A stretch of 11,361 nt of DNA from positions 1 through 11,361 of the forward strand of contig JBJXEH010000227.1 in assembly GCA_046153995.1 (NCBI GenBank). Reading direction: 5' to 3'. Source of the DNA: SZUA-430 sp046153995. GTDB taxonomy: Bacteria; Pseudomonadota; Alphaproteobacteria; Micropepsales; Micropepsaceae. The translations under genes and the position numbers were made by a program. Positions 6,847 to 11,361 of the stretch are shown one piece after another. Position 1 is the first letter of the stretch. Each line of letters opens with the position of its first letter. The notes under the pieces are model-generated. The model did not search any database. It saw only the letters and a list, made by a program, of their open reading frames with translations, and had not been told where the DNA came from.

Positions 6847-6882
6847 ATATGACTAGAAAATCATATATCTTGAAAGTCATAT
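6847..6882. promoter_or_regulatory. Putative operator: ATATGA half-sites upstream of the HigB-like gene
   Basis: In an AT-rich patch, ATATGACT (6847-6854) is matched by an exact inverse copy AGTCATAT (6875-6882), and a second inverse half-site TCATAT lies at 6861-6866. The right half-site overlaps the candidate promoter of the toxin gene. Repeated inverted half-sites at the promoter are what an autoregulating HigA-type repressor would use; binding is inferred. Confidence 0.5.
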
Positions 6883-6898
6883 CAAACTGGGCTACGGT
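6870..6898 (+). promoter_or_regulatory. Candidate promoter of the HigBA-like operon, giving a leaderless mRNA
   Basis: TTGAAAG (6870-6876), a 14-nt spacer and GCTACGGT (6891-6898) fit the alphaproteobacterial housekeeping pattern moderately well. Transcription would start around 6904-6905, on or next to the ATG, in line with the absence of a usable ribosome binding site (AGGA directly touches the ATG). Confidence 0.45.
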
Positions 6899-6903
6899 TA
6901 GGA

Positions 6904-7296
6904 ATGCCATGGGTCGTCCGCTTTCACCCGCTGTTCGACGGCGAAATTCAGGCTCTGTCCGAAGCGGTCCAGGACGCGCTCTTGAAGCGGGCGGGGTTGC
7001 TGGAACGGTTTGGGCCGGCGCTTGGCCGTCCGGCGGTGGATACGCTGGGCGGCTCGAAGCACAAGAACATGAAGGAGCTTCGCTTCGATGCCGATGATGG
7101 GGTTTGGCGCGTCGCCTTTGCGTTCGACCCGAAACGGCAAGGCGTATTGCTCGTGGCGGGCGACAAATCCGGCACGGCGCAGAAGGAGTTTTACCGCCGC
7201 CTGATCGAGCGCGCAGACACGCGCTATGACGATCATCTTGTGCGGTTGAAAGAAGAAGAGGCGAAGAGCCGAAAAGAGAAGGATCGAAAGCAATGA
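6904..7296 (+). CDS. HigB/RelE-type toxin (phage-derived Gp49-like family)
   Basis: 130 residues. The N-terminal PWVVRFHPLFDGEIQALSEAVQ, the central LGGSKHKNMKELRF and VWRVAFAFDPKRQGVLLVAGDKSG, then QKEFYRRLIERADTRYDDHL are typical of the HigB-2/Gp49-like branch of the RelE/ParE superfamily. These are mRNA interferases that cut mRNA on the ribosome. The last 20 residues are a charged Lys/Glu-rich tail. The gene order toxin then antitoxin is that of higBA loci. The stop overlaps the next start as ATGA. The family is recognised; activity is inferred. Confidence 0.88.
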   Translation: MPWVVRFHPLFDGEIQALSEAVQDALLKRAGLLERFGPALGRPAVDTLGGSKHKNMKELRFDADDGVWRVAFAFDPKRQGVLLVAGDKSGTAQKEFYRRLIERADTRYDDHLVRLKEEEAKSRKEKDRKQ

Positions 7297-7667
7297 CCGG
7301 ACGCACATTGAAAGAGGTGCTCGCCACTTTACCGCCCGCGCGCCGCAAGGCGATCGAGCGCGGTACGAAAGAACTCATCCAAGACGAGCTCAGTCTGCGC
7401 GAACTGCGCAAAGCTCATAAGCTCACGCAGGTGAAACTCGCCAAGGCGCTGAACACATCGCAGGAAGTAATTTCGCGTATGGAGCACAACAGCGATCTCT
7501 TGCTCTCGACGTTGCGCAACTATGTAGAAGCGGTCGGTGGCAAGCTTCAGCTCACAGCGGAATTTCCCGGCAAGTCGCCGGTCGCGCTCACTGGCTTTGG
7601 CGAACTCGGCGACGGACGCCCGAAACGCCGGACAAAGCGAACCGCCGACGCAAAGGTTGGCGCATGA
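7293..7667 (+). CDS. XRE-family HTH antitoxin (HigA-like)
   Basis: 124 residues. A helix-turn-helix of the Cro/CI type spans about residues 34-88 (LRELRKAHKLTQVKLAKALN, then SQEVISRMEHNSDLLLSTLRNYVEAVGGKL). It is followed by a beta stretch (QLTAEFP) typical of antitoxins paired with Gp49-like toxins, and a basic tail (RPKRRTKRT). It should neutralise the upstream toxin and repress the operon by binding sites such as the ATATGA half-sites. Start and stop are both in ATGA overlaps (with the toxin gene and with the small basic gene), so the three are translationally coupled. AAGGAT about eight bases upstream may help initiation. Confidence 0.88.
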   Translation: MTGRTLKEVLATLPPARRKAIERGTKELIQDELSLRELRKAHKLTQVKLAKALNTSQEVISRMEHNSDLLLSTLRNYVEAVGGKLQLTAEFPGKSPVALTGFGELGDGRPKRRTKRTADAKVGA

Positions 7668-7831
7668 GTGACAAACCCAAACCCGCCAAAGCCGACCGCC
7701 TGGCCGGCGCCCTCCGCGCCAACTTGAAGCGGCGCAAAGCCCAAGCGCGCGCACAGGCGCAACCGGAAGGAGACGGCGCAAAGCCGCGCCCTGCCGCAAA
7801 GCGGCCCAAAACCGGCGAGAATTCGGCCTAA
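7664..7831 (+). CDS. Small basic protein, unknown function, between the HigA-like gene and murA
   Basis: 55 residues, starting MSDKPKPAKADRLAGALRAN, then a run rich in Lys, Arg, Ala and Gln (LKRRKAQARAQAQ) and a Pro/Lys-rich end. The middle part (ADRLAGALRANLKRRKAQARA) is probably one amphipathic basic helix; the rest looks disordered. Similar short basic proteins with an ALRxNLxRRKAQ core are, as far as I recall, common near alphaproteobacterial murA, but I cannot confirm homology here. The ATG overlaps the antitoxin stop as ATGA, and codon use is like its neighbours, which supports a real gene. It may be a native neighbour of murA caught behind the toxin-antitoxin operon, or a third part of that module. 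Confidence 0.65.
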   Translation: MSDKPKPAKADRLAGALRANLKRRKAQARAQAQPEGDGAKPRPAAKRPKTGENSA

Positions 7832-7919
7832 ATCCTGGCGTTCCAGCCATTGTTTGGCCCCCATCCCCGGGCTACACGTTTCGCCCTTAAGGTCGTTGAG
7901 CGTTATGCTCGCCCCCGCG

Positions 7920-7940
7920 AAGTGATTTGCGGATTCACTT
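7920..7940. promoter_or_regulatory. Small inverted repeat in the murA leader
   Basis: AAGTGA (7920-7925) and TCACTT (7935-7940) form a 6-bp inverted repeat ending 14 bases before the murA start. It could be a weak hairpin or a repressor site. The remaining 123-bp gap to the small basic gene shows no convincing promoter. Confidence 0.25.
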
Positions 7941-7954
7941 ATCGGGATAGTTGC

Positions 7955-9238
7955 GTGGACAGAATTCAAATTCGCGGGGGACGCCGTCTGAACGGCGAAG
8001 TCCGCATTTCGGGTGCGAAGAACGCGGCTTTGCCGTTGATGGTTGCAAGCCTGCTCACGGACGAGCCGTTGACATTGGCGAGCGTGCCGCATCTGACCGA
8101 CATCTCGCAGCTCGCCGCGATCTTGGGCGGCCTCGGCGTCGGCCTCACGATGAACGGCAACGGCCATGCGGAAGCCGAAGGCCGCGTGCTGCAGCTTCAC
8201 GCAAAGAACATCGCCAGCACCGAAGCGCCGTACGAACTCGTCCGAAAGATGCGCGCAAGCTTCCTCGTCATCGGCCCGCTGCTCGCGCGCTGTCACCAGG
8301 CGAAGGTTTCGCTGCCCGGCGGTTGCGCCATCGGCACGCGCCCGGTGGACCTGCACATCAAGGGCCTCGAGGCCATGGGTGCGCATATCGAGATCGACAG
8401 CGGCTACGTCATCGCCAGTGCCAAAGGCGGCTTGCATGGCGCGACGTTCCAGTTCCCGTTCGTCTCCGTCGGCGCGACCGAGAACCTGATGATGGCCGCG
8501 TGCTTGGCGAACGGCACCACGGTCCTGGAAAACGCCGCGATGGAGCCTGAGATCACGGACCTCGGCCTCTGCCTTCAGGCGATGGGCGCGAAAATCTCGG
8601 GCCTCGACACGCGCACGATCACGATCGAAGGCGTCGATCGCCTGCGCGGCACGAACTACACCGTCATCCCCGACCGCATCGAAACCGGCACCTATGCGAT
8701 GGCCGTGGCGGCCACCGGCGGGGAAGTCGAACTCGTCGGCGCCAGAGGCGACACGATCGGCGCGGTGATCCCGCTGCTCGAAGCCTCGGGCGTCAAGATC
8801 GCACCGACGAACCGCGGGCTTCGCATCTCCCGGAACGGCGCGCACTACACCGGCGTCGACGTGACGACCGAGCCGTACCCAGGCTTCCCAACCGACATGC
8901 AGGCCCAACTGATGGCGCTGATGGCGACGGCGCACGGCGTGTCGCACATCACCGAGACGATCTTCGAAAACCGCTTCATGCACGCGCCCGAACTCGCACG
9001 CATGGGTGCCGACATCACGATCGAACACCAGACCGCGATCGTGCGCGGCGTGCCGCGCCTGCGCGGCGCGGAAGTGATGGCAACCGACCTGCGTGCGTCG
9101 GTCAGCCTGATCATCGCCGGCCTCGCCGCCGAAGGCGAAACGGTGGTCAACCGCGTCTACCACCTCGACCGCGGGTTTGAGCGGATCGAAGAGAAGCTCT
9201 CTGCGTTGGGCGCGGAGATCAAGCGGGTGAAGGGCTGA
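7955..9238 (+). CDS. murA: UDP-N-acetylglucosamine 1-carboxyvinyltransferase MurA
   Basis: 427 residues, the usual length, from the GTG at 7955 (weak GGGA seven bases ahead). It catalyses the first committed step of peptidoglycan precursor synthesis, transferring enolpyruvate from PEP to UDP-GlcNAc in the cytoplasm. Lys22 and Asn23 lie in SGAKNAALP. The active-site loop is LPGGCAIGTRPVDLH with the catalytic, fosfomycin-reactive Cys (about residue 124) intact. The catalytic Asp is in YPGFPTDMQAQ and the C-terminal Arg loop in LRASVSLIIAGLAAEGET. The frame is open further upstream to about 7850, but that extension is not MurA-like. DUF2948 and hisD follow in the normal alphaproteobacterial order, here separated by a toxin-antitoxin locus. 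Confidence 0.97.
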   Translation: MDRIQIRGGRRLNGEVRISGAKNAALPLMVASLLTDEPLTLASVPHLTDISQLAAILGGLGVGLTMNGNGHAEAEGRVLQLHAKNIASTEAPYELVRKMRASFLVIGPLLARCHQAKVSLPGGCAIGTRPVDLHIKGLEAMGAHIEIDSGYVIASAKGGLHGATFQFPFVSVGATENLMMAACLANGTTVLENAAMEPEITDLGLCLQAMGAKISGLDTRTITIEGVDRLRGTNYTVIPDRIETGTYAMAVAATGGEVELVGARGDTIGAVIPLLEASGVKIAPTNRGLRISRNGAHYTGVDVTTEPYPGFPTDMQAQLMALMATAHGVSHITETIFENRFMHAPELARMGADITIEHQTAIVRGVPRLRGAEVMATDLRASVSLIIAGLAAEGETVVNRVYHLDRGFERIEEKLSALGAEIKRVKG

Positions 9239-9246
9239 GTTGGATG

Positions 9247-9304
9247 CAGAGTGCGGAATACGGGGATTGGAGGGGTAAATCTCCGTTTTCGATGTTGTGT
9301 TCTC
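9247..9304. repeat. Heptad-repeat palindrome, copy D (degenerate)
   Basis: The left side holds four clean 7-base units (9247-9274, including CGGAATA and CGGGGAT). The inverse side starts with ATCTCCG (9279-9285) but then drifts out of register with two apparent 6-base units. Pairing is weaker than in copies A to C. It starts eight bases past the murA stop. Confidence 0.55.
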
Positions 9305-9308
9305 GCGA

Positions 9309-9337
9309 TTGTCCGGTCGCGCCAAACATCGTATTCT
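9309..9337 (+). promoter_or_regulatory. Candidate promoter of the DUF433 antitoxin gene, possibly leaderless
   Basis: TTGTCC (9309-9314) and TATTCT (9332-9337) are separated by 17 nt, four of six matches in each box. The ATG follows seven bases after the -10 and no ribosome binding site is seen, so transcription may start on the ATG itself, as in the other toxin-antitoxin locus. Confidence 0.4.
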
Positions 9338-9344
9338 CTCGCGT

Positions 9345-9575
9345 ATGAGCGATTTGCTGAAGCGTATCACGATCCGCCCCGAGCAGTGTCACGGTCGCCC
9401 GTGCATTCGCGGCATGCGTATTCGCGTAGTCGATATTCTGGAGATGCTCGCGAATGGCATCCCGGAAGATGAGATATTGCAGGATTTCCCGGACCTGGAG
9501 CGTGACGACATTCGCGCTTGTTTGGCTTACGCGGTCGCGCAGCTTGGCCATCCCGTCGTGATCGCAGCCGAATGA
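9345..9575 (+). CDS. DUF433 antitoxin (VapB45-like)
   Basis: 76 residues, complete. KRITIRPEQCHGRPCIRGMRIRVVDILEMLANGIPEDEILQDFPDLERDDIRACLAYA matches the DUF433 pattern throughout: G-x-P-C-I-x-G-x-R-I at the N-terminus, an I-P-x-x-x-I-L turn, a P-x-L element and an I-x-x-x-L-x-Y-A helix. This small winged-helix protein is the usual partner of DUF5615 PIN-like toxins, binding DNA and the toxin. The ATG at 9345 is chosen because the family starts there; no ribosome binding site is evident. Its stop overlaps the toxin start (ATGA). All signature residues appear intact although the toxin is damaged. Confidence 0.88.
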   Translation: MSDLLKRITIRPEQCHGRPCIRGMRIRVVDILEMLANGIPEDEILQDFPDLERDDIRACLAYAVAQLGHPVVIAAE

Positions 9576-9901
9576 AGTTTGTCGTCGCCGCGCAACTTCC
9601 GTCGCGCCTAGCGGCTTGGTTGCGTGCTCGCGGTCACGAGGCGCTGTCGGCTCGCGATGTTGGCCTCCGCGAAGCTGCCGACCGGCTCATTTGGCAATAC
9701 GCCTGCGACACAGAAAGCATCATCGTCACCAAGGATGAGGATTTTGCGTTGCTGGCGGCAGCATCGCCGGACGGCGCGTGCGTCCTCTAGGTGCGCACCG
9801 GGAACCTCGTCAATCGCTTGCTATTGGCAAGTTTCGAGAGCGCCTGGCCGGAAGTCGAGGCTCACCTCGCCTCTGGCGCACGTGTCGTTGAGCTGCGGTG
9901 A
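9572..9901 (+). pseudogene. DUF5615 PIN-like toxin, interrupted by an in-frame TAG
   Basis: The start overlaps the antitoxin stop (ATGA). MKFVVAAQLPSRLAAWLRARG, ARDVGLREAADRLIWQYA and SIIVTKDEDFALL follow the DUF5615 pattern, but codon 73 (9788-9790) is TAG. In the same frame 36 more family-like codons follow (VRTGNLVNRLLLASFESAWP, ending VVELR) to a TGA at 9899-9901, giving the family's usual length of about 110. The family normally has Trp at the TAG (V-x-W-x-R-x-G-N), so a TGG to TAG change explains it. The first catalytic Asp (V-D-A-Q-L-P) is Ala at residue 6. Two independent lesions point to an inactive toxin; the shorter product (9572-9790, 72 residues) could still be made and bind the antitoxin. 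Confidence 0.85.
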
Positions 9902-9913
9902 GCGGGCCGCTTG

Positions 9914-9948
9914 CCTTCTGATCCCTGATCCCTGATATCTGATTTCCG
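9914..9948. repeat. Heptad repeat, copy E (single array of five units)
   Basis: Five 7-base units in tandem with exact register, including ATCCCTG twice and ending ATTTCCG; the next base is the A of the DUF2948 start codon. Read on the minus strand the units are CGGAAAT, CAGATAT, CAGGGAT, CAGGGAT, CAGAAGG, the same family as copies A to D. No inverse partner array is seen. It occupies the place where a ribosome binding site should be. Confidence 0.75.
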
Positions 9949-10425
9949 ATGACCAGCCCTCTCCGCCTCCGCGCCATCGACACGCTCGACCTCAGCGTCA
10001 TAGCTGCGCATTTGCAGGATGCGTTGGTGAAGATGGCCGACCTCGGCTTCGACAAGTCGAAGCGCCGCTTCGCACTCATCTTCAATCGCTTCATGTGGGA
10101 AGACCTGGAAGCGGAAAAGGGCAAGGGCGCAAAGGCTGACAAAAACGCCCGCTACCGCCGCGTGCGTAGCGCGCTCCACTTCGATGCGGTGCAGCGTGTG
10201 CAGACGACGGGATTGCGCCTCGCAAACGCGGAGGCTTTGGCTGCGCTGATGACTGTCGCCTTCGAAGCGAAAGCCGACCTCTCCGGCACGCTGACGCTCA
10301 CGTTTGCCGGCGGCGGCGCGATCAAACTCGACGTCGAATGCCTCGACGCCTGGCTGACCGACCTCTCCGCGCCGTGGGCGACAAAGAACAAGCCGGGTCA
10401 CGGTCTCGATGAGGTGGCGGGATGA
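9949..10425 (+). CDS. DUF2948 family protein
   Basis: 158 residues. The N-terminal LRLRAIDTLDLSVIAAHLQDALVKMADLGFD, RRFALIFNRFMWED, RVRSALHFDAVQRVQ, then FAGGGAIKLDVECLDAWLTDL and PWATKNKPGH are the conserved blocks of DUF2948, a family of unknown function found mainly in alphaproteobacteria between murA and hisD. The protein is soluble with no signal or membrane segment. The ATG directly follows a heptad array and has no ribosome binding site; the start is chosen because the family begins a few residues before LRLRAID. The last base of its stop codon is the first base of the large palindromic element. The role is unknown; the gene order alone suggests only a conserved operon. Confidence 0.92.
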   Translation: MTSPLRLRAIDTLDLSVIAAHLQDALVKMADLGFDKSKRRFALIFNRFMWEDLEAEKGKGAKADKNARYRRVRSALHFDAVQRVQTTGLRLANAEALAALMTVAFEAKADLSGTLTLTFAGGGAIKLDVECLDAWLTDLSAPWATKNKPGHGLDEVAG

Positions 10426-10572
10426 GCCTGGGAGCGCCGGCTTCCCCCCTTCGCCAAGGCTCCGGGGGGCGAGTGCCATCAAGGGGCGCCGTAGCCATAG
10501 CGAAGGCGGCCAGCCGGCTCTTGTGCGGTGTTGCGACAGAAAGTGCCGGCTGGAAGCCGGCGCTCCCAGGCT
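10425..10572. repeat. 148-bp nested palindromic element (REPIN- or MITE-like)
   Basis: An exact 21-base inverted repeat frames the element (10425-10445 and 10552-10572; core GCGCCGGCTTCC). Inside lie a second, imperfect stem (10446-10467 with 10487-10508, about 18 of 23 matched, containing CCTTCGC and GCGAAGG) and a third (CCAGCCGGC 10510-10518 with GCCGGCTGG 10545-10553, sharing two bases with the outer arm). Drawn out it is a three-way junction. It has no coding capacity. It starts on the last base of the DUF2948 stop and ends ten bases before the hisD start. Confidence 0.8.
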
Positions 10573-10582
10573 TAGTGTTCCC

Positions 10583-11361
10583 ATGCGTAGGCTGAGCTCT
10601 TCGACAAAGGACTTCGCCACCGCCTTCGCTTCGCTACTCGCCGAGAAGCGCGAAACAGCCGCCGATGTCTCTGCCGCCGTCGCCGCGATCATTTCCGAAG
10701 TTCAAGCGCGCGGCGATGCGGCTTTGTTCGAGCTCACCAAGCGCTTCGATCGCTTCGAACTGAACGCAACAAATCTTCGCGTCACGGCTGCCGACATCGC
10801 GGCCGCCAAGGCCGCGGTGCCATCCGCAACACTCGACGCGTTGAAACACGCAGCCGCGCGCATCGAATCGTTCCACGCCCGACACAAACCGACCGACGAC
10901 CGTTACACCGATGCGCAAGGCGTGACGCTCGGCGCGCGCTGGACGCCCGTCGATGCGGCAGGCCTCTACATCCCCGGCGGGCTCGCAGCCTATCCGTCGA
11001 GCGTCCTGATGAACGCGATCCCCGCGCGCATTGCAGGCGTGAAGCGCCTCGTTGCGGCAACACCGGCGCCGGACGGGAAACTGAACCCGCTCGTTCTGGC
11101 AGCGCTCGACCTTGTGGGTGTCACCGAAATCTACCGCATCGGCGGCGCGCAAGCCGTGGCCGCGCTCGCCTACGGCACCAAGACCATCGCACCGGTCGAT
11201 AAGATCGTGGGCCCGGGCAACGCTTACGTCGCGGCGGCAAAGCGCCAGGTGTTCGGTCAAGTCGGCATCGACTCGATCGCAGGCCCATCCGAAGTGTTGA
11301 TCATCGCGGACAAAGCGAACGATCCCGCTTGGCTCGCAGCCGATCTGCTCGCACAAGCCGA
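10583..11361 (+). CDS. hisD: Histidinol dehydrogenase HisD (partial, 3' end off the right edge)
   Basis: The first 259 residues are present. The enzyme performs the last two steps of histidine synthesis, oxidising histidinol to histidine with two NAD+, using zinc. Hallmarks in order: a helical N-terminus ending RGDAALFELTKRFDRFE, GLYIPGGLAAYPSSVLMNAIPA, YRIGGAQAVAALAYGT, KIVGPGNAYVAAAKR, and GIDSIAGPSEVLIIAD with the NAD- and substrate-binding residues. The catalytic Glu-His pair and zinc ligands further on are not in the window. The ATG at 10583 has no ribosome binding site; ten bases upstream the 148-bp palindrome ends, so the native leader may have been displaced. DUF2948 precedes it as in other alphaproteobacteria. 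Confidence 0.95.
   Translation, partial: MRRLSSSTKDFATAFASLLAEKRETAADVSAAVAAIISEVQARGDAALFELTKRFDRFELNATNLRVTAADIAAAKAAVPSATLDALKHAAARIESFHARHKPTDDRYTDAQGVTLGARWTPVDAAGLYIPGGLAAYPSSVLMNAIPARIAGVKRLVAATPAPDGKLNPLVLAALDLVGVTEIYRIGGAQAVAALAYGTKTIAPVDKIVGPGNAYVAAAKRQVFGQVGIDSIAGPSEVLIIADKANDPAWLAADLLAQA

Noticed and set aside
6758..7411. N-terminal extension of the MsrA frame up to 7411
   Set aside because: The extra part is antisense to the HigB-like gene, is Arg/Ser/Pro-rich, and a good ribosome binding site supports the start at 6757.
7547..9370. 607-codon open frame on the minus strand opposite murA
   Set aside because: It is the antisense shadow of murA in GC-rich DNA; the translation is Arg/His/Asp-rich low-complexity with no domain, while the plus strand encodes a full MurA.
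9788..9790. TAG read as a selected recoding or pyrrolysine site
   Set aside because: The family has Trp here (TGG, one base away), the catalytic Asp is also lost, and nothing else suggests recoding, so decay is simpler.
9862..10692. 276-codon minus-strand frame opposite DUF2948 and the palindrome
   Set aside because: Shadow of DUF2948, which matches its family along its full length on the plus strand.
10634..11356. 240-codon minus-strand frame opposite hisD
   Set aside because: Shadow of hisD, whose conserved motifs read clearly on the plus strand.

Overview
The window looks like a stretch of a GC-rich alphaproteobacterial chromosome, most likely from the Caulobacterales/Hyphomonadaceae side. 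The evidence is the backbone murA - DUF2948 - hisD, a typical alphaproteobacterial gene order, together with promoter-like elements that fit the Caulobacter housekeeping pattern (TTGACGS, 10-14 nt, GCTANAWC) and the overall codon use. The organism assignment is inferred from gene content only. No stretch longer than about 205 bases lacks a gene.

Left part (1-3164). Three genes read leftward: a GDPD-family phosphodiesterase, an unrecognised lipoprotein, and a saccharopine-dehydrogenase-like oxidoreductase cut by the window edge, whose only plausible start is a CTG in a CTGA stop/start overlap. Facing away from them is a secreted protein of about 310 residues with a DCADF...GHVVY arrangement like an NlpC/P60 or CHAP cysteine hydrolase. 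After it comes a GPH-type (MelB-like) sugar:cation symporter with a good candidate promoter (3224-4666).

Middle part (4667-6757). Two small secreted beta/gamma-crystallin-like paralogs converge on each other. The whole gap between their stop codons is a palindromic array of 7-base units. A tRNA-Thr(GGT) gene and an msrA gene follow, both leftward, and each has another copy of the heptad array at its 3' end.

Right part (6904-11361). A HigB-HigA-like toxin-antitoxin pair, translationally coupled to a 55-residue basic protein, sits just before murA. After murA comes a second toxin-antitoxin locus: an apparently intact DUF433 antitoxin and a DUF5615 PIN-like toxin that seems dead, because its first catalytic Asp is Ala and its reading frame is cut by an in-frame TAG where the family normally has Trp. 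DUF2948 follows, then a 148-bp nested palindromic element, then the 5' part of hisD. Core genes (peptidoglycan precursor synthesis, histidine synthesis) are thus interleaved with mobile or selfish small modules.

The most unusual signal is the dispersed repeat family. Five intergenic sites (around 5268-5342, 5833-5914, 6031-6104, 9247-9304, 9914-9948) are built of degenerate heptanucleotides of the form C-R-G-R-N-N-N, in most cases as two facing arrays that can fold into a hairpin. They abut stop codons, a tRNA 3' end or a start codon. The 148-bp palindrome before hisD is a different element.
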